DNA from: Cognatishimia sp. F0-27
Lineage (GTDB): Bacteria; Pseudomonadota; Alphaproteobacteria; Rhodobacterales; Rhodobacteraceae
Assembly: GCF_020667845.1 (NCBI RefSeq)
Contig: NZ_JAFMPQ010000014.1
Location: 45,321-109,320, forward strand
DNA: 64,000 bases
Direction of reading: 5' to 3'
In this document: positions 16,946 through 26,216 of the stretch, one piece after another
Layout of the letters: every line of letters starts with the position of its first letter
Position numbering within the stretch: the stretch's first letter is position 1
Position numbers and translations under genes: made by a program
Notes under the pieces: model-generated
What the model was told of the DNA's origin: nothing
Databases searched by the model: none
Seen by the model: only the letters and a program-made list of their open reading frames with translations

Positions 16946-17644
16946 ATGTCACGGAAAGATGCATGTTTCGACAGCCTTGTGACGCGGATCCTCGCCATGG
17001 ATCTGCAGCCGGGGCTCGATTTGGACGAGGCATCGCTCGCCAGCCATTACGGGCTGTCTCGCACGCCGTTGCGCGAAGTGCTGCAACGGCTGTCCGGCGC
17101 AGGATATGTGACGATTTCCGAGAATCGGGGCGCCAAGGTTGCGTCCATGGATATCACGGTCATGCGCGTGTTCTTTCAGACCGCGCCAATGATCTATGCG
17201 AATGTGATGCAGCTTGCAGCGCGTTGCCGCACCACGGCCCAGCTCGACCGGCTCAAGGATGCGCAGCGCGCGTTCAAATCAGCCGGCCTCGAGGGGGAGG
17301 CGCAGGACATGGCGCTCGCGAACCACCGCTTTCACGCAATCACGCTGGAGATGGCCGACAATCCCTATCTGGGCGCCGCGATGAACCGCCTTCTGATCGA
17401 CCATACCCGTCTGAGCCAGACGTTCTATCGCCCCTCGTCAGCGGATGATGCCGCGCTTGTCGCCACGGCCATCGAGCAGCATGATGCCATGATTGCCGCC
17501 ATCGAGGCGCGCGAGGGCGCGCTTGCCATTGATCTGACCCTTCAGCACTGGGATCTGTCGCGCGACAGGATGGAGCGATTTGTTCGACCTGATCCATTGC
17601 CGGTGGACGTGCTGTCCATGAAGGGTCGTCGCCATGCGTTTTGA
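16946..17644 (+). CDS. GntR family (FCD/FadR-type) transcriptional regulator
   Basis: A 232-residue regulator. The N-terminal winged helix spans about residues 8-66, with the GntR signature LDEASLASHYGLSRTPLREV and RLSGAGYVTISENRG. The C-terminal all-helical FCD domain shows its metal/ligand histidine region in ALANHRFHAITLEMADN. It heads the operon running to about 23.8 kb and overlaps the DapA-like gene by 11 bases, so it very likely controls that operon through the palindrome at 16907-16918. The effector is presumably a pathway carboxylate. Confidence 0.92.
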   Translation: MSRKDACFDSLVTRILAMDLQPGLDLDEASLASHYGLSRTPLREVLQRLSGAGYVTISENRGAKVASMDITVMRVFFQTAPMIYANVMQLAARCRTTAQLDRLKDAQRAFKSAGLEGEAQDMALANHRFHAITLEMADNPYLGAAMNRLLIDHTRLSQTFYRPSSADDAALVATAIEQHDAMIAAIEAREGALAIDLTLQHWDLSRDRMERFVRPDPLPVDVLSMKGRRHAF

Positions 17645-18542
17645 AGGGATCTACACGCCGCTTGTCACGCCCTATCACAGCGACTTCTCGCTCAACGAGG
17701 TGGCGCTTGCACAGACCATCGAGCTCCTGATCGGGGCTGGTGTGCATGGGCTCATCATCGCCGGCACAACCGGCGAATATTACGCCCAAACGCCGGAGGA
17801 GCGGATCGAGATAATGGCGCGCGCGGCGGCTCTCATCAAGGGGCGGGTGCCAATGATCGTCGGGACCGGTGCCATTCGGACCGAGGACAGCGTCATGTAT
17901 GCCCGCGCGGCCAAAGAGGCCGGTGCAGATGCGTTGCTGGTGGCAACGCCGCCTTATGCCTGTCCGACGGGCCGCGAGATCGCGATGCATGCGCTGGCGG
18001 TGGAGCGGGCCGCGACCCTGCCGGTGATGCTCTACAATTACCCCGGCCGCATGGCCGTGAACATGGACGAGGATTGCCTGGACCGGCTTGGCCGCAACGC
18101 CAATTTCTGCGCGATCAAGGAAAGCTCCGGCGATCCCAACAGGCTGCATATGCTGGCGCGTGATTACCCACATATCGCTCTGAGTTGTGGCATGGACGAT
18201 CAGGCGCTGGAGTTTTTCGCATGGGGCGCGCGCAGCTGGGTCTGCGCCGGGTCGAATTTTGCCCCCGAAGCGCATATCGCGCTTTATCAGGCCTGTGCCG
18301 TCGAGGGCGATTTCACGAAAGGGCGTGCGATCATGTCCGCGATGCTGCCGCTTATGCGGGTGCTCGAACAGGGCGGCGCGTTTGTCCAGTGCATCAAGCA
18401 CGGGCTGAGCTTGCGCGGCATCGACGCGGGGCCGCCACGCAAGCCGTTGCAGCCGCTTGCCAAAGACGCGCGCCGTGAACTTGAGGCCGTGATCCGAACG
18501 ATGAACAGCGCCATTTCCGCGATCGCGGGAGGGATGTCGTGA
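17634..18542 (+). CDS. Dihydrodipicolinate synthase (DapA) family lyase/aldolase
   Basis: A 302-residue class I aldolase/lyase of the DapA superfamily. The Schiff-base lysine is Lys162 in FCAIKESSGD, the catalytic tyrosine is in LYNYPGR (about Tyr134), and the substrate-carboxylate loop is AGTTGEYYAQT. The superfamily includes dihydrodipicolinate synthase, keto-deoxy-sugar-acid aldolases and 1-pyrroline-4-hydroxy-2-carboxylate deaminase. The operon context (regulator, aldehyde dehydrogenase, flavoenzyme) makes a catabolic member far more likely than lysine biosynthesis. The start overlaps the gntR stop region. Confidence 0.9.
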   Translation: MRFEGIYTPLVTPYHSDFSLNEVALAQTIELLIGAGVHGLIIAGTTGEYYAQTPEERIEIMARAAALIKGRVPMIVGTGAIRTEDSVMYARAAKEAGADALLVATPPYACPTGREIAMHALAVERAATLPVMLYNYPGRMAVNMDEDCLDRLGRNANFCAIKESSGDPNRLHMLARDYPHIALSCGMDDQALEFFAWGARSWVCAGSNFAPEAHIALYQACAVEGDFTKGRAIMSAMLPLMRVLEQGGAFVQCIKHGLSLRGIDAGPPRKPLQPLAKDARRELEAVIRTMNSAISAIAGGMS

Positions 18543-18658
18543 CGACCCCAATCCTGAAGCCGGCCCGGTGGGGTGATGCGCTCTGGGCCCTTCGCGCCGT
18601 CTCCGCCGAGCGACTGAATGGGACACCGCAAGGCGTGCCTGAAACCCGTATCCCCTGA
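18539..18658 (+). CDS. Translationally coupled small ORF, 39 codons
   Basis: A GTG start overlaps the DapA-like stop in the four-base form GTGA, and the frame runs 39 codons to a TGA 24 bases before the aldehyde dehydrogenase. The product begins MTTPILKPARWGDALWALRA and ends PETRIP. I recognise no family. The coupling and the even spacing to both neighbours are arguments for translation; the short length and lack of an independent ribosome binding site are arguments against. Confidence 0.35.
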   Translation: MTTPILKPARWGDALWALRAVSAERLNGTPQGVPETRIP

Positions 18659-18682
18659 ACGGCAACTGCCGGAGAGCCCCGT

Positions 18683-20173
18683 ATGACCGACTTGCTGACC
18701 CGCACCGAATATGCCGCCATCGCCGCCGATCTCGATCTCCCGGCCGCCCCGTTCATCGATGGCAAATTCCGCTCGGGGTCGGGCGCTCCCATGGCAACGG
18801 TCAATCCGGCGACGGGAGAAACCCTTGCAACGCTCTCGACCGCCAGCGCCGAAGATGTGGACCTTGCCGTGCAGCGCGCGCGCAGTGCCTTCGAGCAGGG
18901 GCACTGGTCGCGCGCGCATCCATCCGAACGCAAGGACGTGCTGATCCGGCTGTGCAAGCTGATGACGCGGGCCAGACGCGAACTGGCTGTGATGGAGAGC
19001 CTCGAAGCCGGCAAGCCGATCCGCGATTGCGAAAGCGTGGATGTCCCGGAGGCAATCCACTGCATCAAATGGCACGCGGAAACCGCGGACAAGATCTATG
19101 ACAAGACCGCGCCGTCCGGCGATGACGCGCTGTCGCTGATCGTGCGCGAGCCGATTGGCGTGGTCGCTGCGATCTTGCCGTGGAACTTTCCGCTCCTGAT
19201 GCTGGCGTGGAAAATCGGCCCGGCGCTTGCGGCCGGGTGCTCCGTGATCGTCAAGCCCGCCGAACAGACGTCGATGACGGCTCTACGGGTTGCGGAGCTG
19301 GCCCATCTTGCCGGTGTGCCACGCGGCGTTTTGCAGGTTTTGCCGGGCGATGGCCCGTCCGTTGGCGAGCCGCTCGGTCGGCACATGGACGTTGACATGG
19401 TCACCTTCACCGGGTCGACCGAAACAGGTCGGCGGTTCTTGCGCTATGCCGCAGACAGCAATCTCAAGAAAGTGGTGCTTGAATGCGGCGGCAAGAACCC
19501 TGCGGTGGTTCTGGCGGATGCTGAAAACCTCGATCACGTGGCCGCGCATGTGGTCAATGCAGCCTTCTGGAACATGGGCGAGAACTGCTCCGCGGCGTCC
19601 CGGCTGATCGTGCATCGCGACGTCAAGGCACCGTTGCTGGAGCGCATCCTTGCGCGGCTTCGGGACTGGCGCACCGGCGATCCTCTCGATCCGGCCAACC
19701 ATCTTGGTGCGTTGATTGACGCCGATCACTGCGCCAAGGTCGCCGCCTACCTCACCGGCGATGCGCTTGCGGGCGGCAAGCCGGACGGGCCATTTGTTCC
19801 GCCGACGCTCTACGAGGTTTCGAGGCACGACCCGCGCGCCCGCGAAGAGATCTTCGGCCCGGTCTTGAGCGTGATCGAGGTTGCCTCCACCGATGAGGCC
19901 ATCGCCCTCGCCAACGACACGGAATACGGGCTGGCCGCCTCGGTCTTCACCGCCAATACACGCACCGCGATCCGCGCCGCGCGCGCCATCCGCGCCGGCA
20001 CCGTGACCGTCAATTGCTACGGCGAAGGTGACGCGGCAACGCCCTTTGGGGGCTACAAGCAATCCGGTTTCGGCGGGCGCGACAACGGTCTGGACGCGCA
20101 TGACCAATATACCGAACTCAAGACCATCTGGATCGACCTGACCGATCCTGCGGACGGAGACGTTCTGGGATGA
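18683..20173 (+). CDS. NAD-dependent aldehyde dehydrogenase
   Basis: A 496-residue ALDH-superfamily enzyme oxidising an aldehyde to an acid. The catalytic cysteine is Cys302 (MGENCSAASR), the general base Glu267 (LECGGKNP), the oxyanion Asn168 (LPWNFP), and the coenzyme glycine motif is FTGSTETG. It is closest in feel to the betaine-aldehyde / gamma-glutamyl-aminobutyraldehyde group (C-terminal FGGYKQSGFGGRD). It lies in the GntR operon; its stop overlaps the next start as ATGA. The aldehyde may be produced by the DapA-like lyase or the flavoenzyme, which is inference. Confidence 0.94.
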   Translation: MTDLLTRTEYAAIAADLDLPAAPFIDGKFRSGSGAPMATVNPATGETLATLSTASAEDVDLAVQRARSAFEQGHWSRAHPSERKDVLIRLCKLMTRARRELAVMESLEAGKPIRDCESVDVPEAIHCIKWHAETADKIYDKTAPSGDDALSLIVREPIGVVAAILPWNFPLLMLAWKIGPALAAGCSVIVKPAEQTSMTALRVAELAHLAGVPRGVLQVLPGDGPSVGEPLGRHMDVDMVTFTGSTETGRRFLRYAADSNLKKVVLECGGKNPAVVLADAENLDHVAAHVVNAAFWNMGENCSAASRLIVHRDVKAPLLERILARLRDWRTGDPLDPANHLGALIDADHCAKVAAYLTGDALAGGKPDGPFVPPTLYEVSRHDPRAREEIFGPVLSVIEVASTDEAIALANDTEYGLAASVFTANTRTAIRAARAIRAGTVTVNCYGEGDAATPFGGYKQSGFGGRDNGLDAHDQYTELKTIWIDLTDPADGDVLG

Positions 20174-20928
20174 GCGCGATCGGTTTTATCGGCACAGGCC
20201 ATATCGCGGCACCCATGGCGCGGTTTCTGGCGCGTAAAGGCCATCGTGTTGTCGTGACAAAGCGCAACGCGGCAGTTTCGGAGGCTCTGAAAGCCGAGAT
20301 CGGCGCGGAAATCACCGACGCCCAAGGTGTGCTGGACTGCTGCGAGACCGTGTTTCTGTGCCTGCGTCCGCATGTGGCCGACACTGTTCTCGGTGCCCTG
20401 ACCTTCTCGGAGGAGCACAAGCTGGTGTCTGTCATGGCCGGGGTGGCCCGAGACCGGCTTAACGGGCTCTGCGCACCGGCACGGCAAATCGTCCAGACCA
20501 TTCCTCTGGGGTTTCTCGAACAGGGCGGCTGCCCGCTCGCCGCCTTCGGCGACATCGACATGCTTGCGAGGCTGTTCGAACCGGAAAACCCGATTGTGGC
20601 AGTCGCCGATGAAGCGGCGCTCAATGCCCATTTCGCCGTTTGTGCCATGGTGCCCGGTTTGCTGGACCTGATGGCCGGGACGGCGGCCTGGCTGGAAACG
20701 CGCACGGGCGATGCGGCGGGCGCCACGCTTTTCACCACGCAGATGATGGCGGGGTTTCTGGCTGCGATGGATAAGGCACCGGGCGCCCTGGCGCGTGAAC
20801 GCGATGCGCTGTCAACAGAAGGGACGCTCAGCCTCACCATGGTGGAAACGCTACGCGGGCTCGGCGCGGACCGGGCCATGATTGCCGGGCTCGACGCCGT
20901 CAACCGCCGATTGGAGCCAGACCCATGA
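20170..20928 (+). CDS. Pyrroline-5-carboxylate reductase-like NAD(P)-binding oxidoreductase
   Basis: A 252-residue protein with an N-terminal Rossmann fold (IGFIGTGHIAAPMARFL, residues 4-20) and a helical C-terminal domain shaped like that of ProC (TFTQ-type region LFTTQMMAGFLAAMD, then TEGTLSLTMVETL). Classical P5C reductases have a conserved C-terminal SPGGTT segment; here that segment is degenerate, so a different imine or oxo substrate is likely. It is coupled by four-base overlaps to the genes on both sides and is therefore part of the same pathway. Confidence 0.8.
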   Translation: MSAIGFIGTGHIAAPMARFLARKGHRVVVTKRNAAVSEALKAEIGAEITDAQGVLDCCETVFLCLRPHVADTVLGALTFSEEHKLVSVMAGVARDRLNGLCAPARQIVQTIPLGFLEQGGCPLAAFGDIDMLARLFEPENPIVAVADEAALNAHFAVCAMVPGLLDLMAGTAAWLETRTGDAAGATLFTTQMMAGFLAAMDKAPGALARERDALSTEGTLSLTMVETLRGLGADRAMIAGLDAVNRRLEPDP

Positions 20929-22475
20929 GTGTCGCCACCGCAAGCCCCGCCCGCCGTGGTCGTGGCGCGCGCAAAGCAGCGCGGGAGACGCGGGACTTTG
21001 CAATGCTGCCCGCGCTCAGGCGCAGGCTGCCGCTGACCGAGCCGATGGACGACAGCCAGATCGCCCGGATCGACGCGGCCTCGATGGACATCCTCGAAAA
21101 TGTTGGTGTTGTCTTTCGCGACCCGGTCGCCCTTGAGGACTGGCGCAATGTCGGTGCCGATGTGCGCGGAGAGACGGTGCATCTTGACCGGGGGCTGGTG
21201 CGCGCCCTGATCAAGACCATCCCGGAGAGCTTCACGATTCACGCGCGCAACCCGGCGAATTCGCTGCCCTTCGGCAAGGATCACAGCATCTTTGTCCCGA
21301 TGACGGGCGCGCCATACCTGCGCGACCTTGACGACGTGCGCCGCAACCCGACGCTGGAGGATCTGGCGAATTTCCACAAGCTGAGTCACATGCTCCCGGC
21401 TCTGCATTCCTCCGCGCATCACATTGTGGAACCATACGACCACCCGATCAGCCAACGGCATCTGCGCATCACCTACTCGTCGATGAAATATTCCGACAAG
21501 ACGTTCATGGGGATGACGACCAGCCCCAAGAACGCCGAAGATGTGCTGGAGATGTGTGCGCTGCTTTTCGGCGCGGCGTATATGGAAACGCACCCGGTGG
21601 TGACCGGCAACATCAACGGCAACTCGCCTCTGGTCTGGGACGAAACGATGCTCGGTGCGCTGCGCGCCTTCAGCCGCCGCAACCAGCCTGTGCTCTGCTC
21701 ACCTTTCGTTCTGGGCGGTGCGAACACGCCGGCGTCCGTGGCGCCGAGCGTCGCGCAACTGAATGCCGAAGCCCTCAGCGCGCTGGCCTACACCCAGGTG
21801 ATCCGCCCCGGCGCGCCTGCGATCTATGGTCATTACCTGTCGACCGTGTCGATGAAATCGGGCGCACCGATGGCGGGCACGCCGGAAATCAGCCTGATGA
21901 ACTTCATGATCGGCCAGCTGGCTCGGTTCTACCGTGTGCCATGGCGCAGCTCCAACACGCTCGGCGGGGCCAAGACCTTCGATGCGCAGGCCGGTTACGA
22001 GAGCGCGATGACCCTGAACGCGGTGCTGATGGCGGGGGCCAACTATATCTGGCACTCGGCGGGGTGGAACGAAGCGGGGATGCATTGTTCCATGGCCAAG
22101 TTTGTCGTCGACGCAGAAATGTGCGCCATGGGCTACCGCATGGCGGAAGGCATCCGCTGGGACGATTTCGACGAAGCCATGAATGCCGTGCGCGACATTG
22201 GCCCGGGCGGTCACTACCTTGGGCACGCCCATACGCTGGAGAATTTTCAGCGCGCCTTCTTCATGCCCGAACTGTTCGACAATAACTCGATCGAGCAATG
22301 GCAGGCAGAAGGCAGCGTCGAGATCACCGAACGGGGTTTGCGCCATGCGCGCGCGCTGCTTCAGGATTACCAAGAGCCAAGGCTCGACGAAGGCCGTGAT
22401 GAGGCTCTCAGGGATTATATCGCGCGACGTGAACGCGAAATTCCCGCTGTCGATGCGCTCAATCAGGCGCATTGA
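20925..22475 (+). CDS. Trimethylamine methyltransferase (MttB) family protein, non-pyrrolysine type
   Basis: A 516-residue member of the MttB superfamily, whose characterised non-pyrrolysine members demethylate glycine betaine, proline betaine or carnitine by passing a methyl group to a corrinoid protein. Recognisable stretches are DAASMDILENVGVVFRD near the N-terminus and the barrel segment GHYLGHAHTLENFQRAFF near the C-terminus. There is no in-frame amber codon. Unusually, no corrinoid-binding protein, corrinoid-protein methyltransferase or reactivase gene is visible nearby. It overlaps the preceding gene as ATGA. The substrate is unknown; a quaternary or tertiary N-methyl compound is inferred. 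Confidence 0.9.
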   Translation: MSVATASPARRGRGARKAARETRDFAMLPALRRRLPLTEPMDDSQIARIDAASMDILENVGVVFRDPVALEDWRNVGADVRGETVHLDRGLVRALIKTIPESFTIHARNPANSLPFGKDHSIFVPMTGAPYLRDLDDVRRNPTLEDLANFHKLSHMLPALHSSAHHIVEPYDHPISQRHLRITYSSMKYSDKTFMGMTTSPKNAEDVLEMCALLFGAAYMETHPVVTGNINGNSPLVWDETMLGALRAFSRRNQPVLCSPFVLGGANTPASVAPSVAQLNAEALSALAYTQVIRPGAPAIYGHYLSTVSMKSGAPMAGTPEISLMNFMIGQLARFYRVPWRSSNTLGGAKTFDAQAGYESAMTLNAVLMAGANYIWHSAGWNEAGMHCSMAKFVVDAEMCAMGYRMAEGIRWDDFDEAMNAVRDIGPGGHYLGHAHTLENFQRAFFMPELFDNNSIEQWQAEGSVEITERGLRHARALLQDYQEPRLDEGRDEALRDYIARREREIPAVDALNQAH

Positions 22476-22478
22476 ACG

Positions 22479-23813
22479 ATGGTGCATGTCACGCGCCTGC
22501 CGAGGGACCCCGGGCCAGCGGGATGGAACCGCCTGCTGCCCGACCCACCCCCGCCGACCCCTCTTGACGGGCGGACCACGTCGGACTGGGTGATCATTGG
22601 CGCCGGGTTTGCCGGGTTGGCAGCGGCGCGGCGCTTGTCACAGCTTTGTCCGGGGGATCGGATCACGGTGCTTGAAGCGGCGCGCGTGGCCGATGGTCCC
22701 GCAGGGCGCAATTCGGGTTTCATGATCGACGTGCCACATGATCTGTCCTCCCGGAATTATTCCGGCGCATCGACAGCTGATCGTTTGCAGATCGCCGACA
22801 ACCGTCATGCAATCGCCTTCGCTGCCGCAATGGCCCGCGACTTCGGGCTGAGCGAAGAGGTGTTTCGCCAATGCGGCAAGATCAATGGCGCAGCCACAGC
22901 ACGGGGCACAGCGCATAACGCTTCGTTTGCGCGCCATCTTGACGCGCTGGGCGAACCGAGCACGTGGCTCGATGCGGGCCAGATGCGCGCGATCACCGGC
23001 TCGGATTATTACGAAAGCGGGCTGTTCACGCCGGGGTGCGCCATGCTCCAGCCGGCGGCTTTTGTACGCGGCGTCGCTTATGGCATGCAATCCAACCGGT
23101 TGGTGTTGCACGAAAACTCTCCTGTGATCCGGCTTTATCGCGAAGGTGACTGGATCGCGGAGACGCCGCAAGGACGGGTCACGGCGCCCCGCGTCATTCT
23201 GGCGGTCAACGGCCATCTTGAGAGCTTTGGTCACGCGCGCGGCCGGCTGATGCATGTCTTTACCTATGCATCCATGACCCGCCGGTTGCGACAGGACGAC
23301 CTGCGCCCGCTTGGTGGCGAGGCCACGTGGGGGCTGACACCAGCGGATCCGATGGGCACCACGGTGCGCCGGGTGTCGGGAACCGGAGGGGACCGCCTTG
23401 TTGTGCGCAACCGGTTTACCTTCAATCCGTCGCTCGCGATCAGCGAGGCGGAGTTGGCCCGCGCCGTGCGTGACCACGACCGCAGCTTCGCCAACCGCTT
23501 CCCGCAGCTGGCCGGGATCGAGATGGAGTATCGTTGGGGCGGGCGGCTTTGTCTGTCGCGCAACGGTGTGCAGGTGATCGCGGAACTGGAGGAAAACCTC
23601 TGGTCGGCCTGCTGTCAGCAGGGGTTGGGGACGGCCAAGGGAACCCTTGCCGGAATGCTTGCTGCCGAAGCGGCTACCAACACGCCGTCCGAGCGGTTGA
23701 CCCGCGCACTGGCTGCGGACCGTCCGGCGCGCCTGCCGCCGGCCCCGATCGCCCGGTTGGGCGCGCGCATGCGAATCGCTTGGGATGAACGCCGCGCCGG
23801 GCGCGAATTGTAG
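22479..23813 (+). CDS. DAO-type FAD-dependent oxidoreductase
   Basis: A 444-residue flavoenzyme of the D-amino-acid oxidase / glycine oxidase fold. The FAD-binding GAGFAG is at residues 41-46, followed by the acidic strand end (TVLEAARVADGPAGRNSG) typical of gamma-glutamylputrescine-oxidase and sarcosine-type enzymes. Near the C-terminus lies QQGLGTAKGTLAGMLAAE. Only three bases separate it from the MttB-like gene. Such enzymes oxidise secondary or tertiary amines and often demethylate N-methyl amino acids, which would fit as the step after MttB-type demethylation; that link is inference. Confidence 0.9.
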   Translation: MVHVTRLPRDPGPAGWNRLLPDPPPPTPLDGRTTSDWVIIGAGFAGLAAARRLSQLCPGDRITVLEAARVADGPAGRNSGFMIDVPHDLSSRNYSGASTADRLQIADNRHAIAFAAAMARDFGLSEEVFRQCGKINGAATARGTAHNASFARHLDALGEPSTWLDAGQMRAITGSDYYESGLFTPGCAMLQPAAFVRGVAYGMQSNRLVLHENSPVIRLYREGDWIAETPQGRVTAPRVILAVNGHLESFGHARGRLMHVFTYASMTRRLRQDDLRPLGGEATWGLTPADPMGTTVRRVSGTGGDRLVVRNRFTFNPSLAISEAELARAVRDHDRSFANRFPQLAGIEMEYRWGGRLCLSRNGVQVIAELEENLWSACCQQGLGTAKGTLAGMLAAEAATNTPSERLTRALAADRPARLPPAPIARLGARMRIAWDERRAGREL

Positions 23814-24049
23814 ACCTGTCCAGCCCCGCGAAACCCGGTGCGCGACGCCGGGCGGCCGGATTTTGTGCCGACACCAGAGAGGCGCGGCGTGTCTCAGCCG
23901 GTGCTTTGCCTTCAAAACAGGCGTTCGCAAAGCAATATTCAGAAAACTGACGGCTGTGTATTGACAGAAGTGGCATTGGAACCATTCTTACATTGGTTCG
24001 CGAAGGGTTCTGCTTCGCGGCGGCTTGTCCTTGTTTGATCGGTGCCTTC

Positions 24050-25074
<1,025 letters not shown>

Positions 25075-25078
<4 letters not shown>

Positions 25079-26184
25079 GCGACGACATCATTCTCGAGGC
25101 GGTCAACGTCAAGAAGCATTTCGGCACGGGCGGGGGCTGGCTTTCCAAAACCCCCGTTGTGCAGGCCGTCGATGGTGTCAGCCTGCGCATTCGACGGGGT
25201 GAAACCTTTGCCATTGTGGGCGAATCCGGTTGTGGAAAGTCCACGCTTGCCCGCGTTCTCATGCGCCTGCTGACCCCCACCGAAGGCGAAGTATTGTTCG
25301 ACGGGCGCGAGATCAGCGGGGCGCAGGGTGCCGCGCTCAAGCAACTGCGCGGCGAGATGCAGTTCATCTTTCAGGATCCGTTTGCCTCCCTCAACCCGCG
25401 CATGACCGTCGGAAACCTGGTTGGCGAGCCGCTTGAGGTGCACGCGCCGGGCATGACCGCGCAGGAGCGCCGTGATCGGGTGGCCGAACTCTTGCGCAAG
25501 GTCGGCCTGCGCCCGGAACATGCCGGTCGCTATCCGCACGAGTTCAGCGGTGGCCAGCGTCAGAGGATCGGGATCGCCCGCGCCTTGGCGTCTGACCCGA
25601 AACTGATCATTGGTGACGAGCCAGTCTCGGCGCTCGATGTTTCTGTGCAGGCACAGGTGATCAACCTTCTGGGGGATCTCAGCCGCGATCTTGGTTTGAC
25701 GCTCGTAGTGATCGCACATGACCTTGGCGTGATCCGCCACATGAGCGACCGCGTGGCGGTGATGTATCTTGGCCGGGTCGTCGAAACCGGCACTGCCGCG
25801 GATGTCTTCGCCCGACCGCGCCACCCCTATACGCAGGCGCTTCTCGCCTCAATTCCGGCAACCGGAACAACCGATCACACCGCGACGATGATCGGCGAGA
25901 TGCCGAGCCCGTCCGATCCACCGTCTGGATGCCGGTTTCACACGCGCTGCCCGCACGCACAGGAGACCTGCCGCAGCCAGACGCCCGTGCTGGCCGAGAC
26001 CGGGCACCCCGATCATAGCGTTGCCTGTCACTTCTGGCAGACGCTGGCCGATACCGTCCCGCCACCCGCCCCCCCCGAGCGGTCCGACGCTGCCGAGGCG
26101 CGTTTTGCGTTGTATCGCGCAGCGACCGAAGGCGGGACGGTGACCCATCTCAACGAAGCCGGAAAACCGGCCGAGCAGACCTGA
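25075..26184 (+). CDS. Peptide-type ABC transporter ATP-binding protein (DppF-like)
   Basis: The second ATPase of the same importer, 369 residues. Walker A GESGCGKS, Q-loop FIFQDPFASLNPRM, signature FSGGQRQR, Walker B LIIGDEPVSALD and the cysteine-bearing C-terminal extension GCRFHTRCPHAQETC are all present. About 40 extra hydrophilic residues follow the standard C-terminus, ending KPAEQT. It overlaps the first ATPase by four bases (ATGA), and the substrate-binding gene begins 32 bases downstream. Confidence 0.95.
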
Positions 26185-26216
26185 GTCCTGACGACAACCG
26201 ACAGAGAGGAAGACCC

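Noticed and set aside
17634..18542. Biosynthetic dihydrodipicolinate synthase (dapA)
   Set aside because: The operon is catabolic and GntR-controlled, with no other lysine genes. The superfamily includes many catabolic lyases, so the gene symbol was not used.
20925..22475. Pyrrolysine-containing MttB
   Set aside because: There is no in-frame TAG codon in the gene and no pyl genes are visible; this is the non-pyrrolysine type.
23961..23989. Sigma-70 promoter with a perfect TTGACA before the importer operon
   Set aside because: The -35 is exact, but no acceptable -10 lies at 16-18 bases (ATTCTT or TTCTTA). The position is plausible, but the evidence is too weak for a feature.
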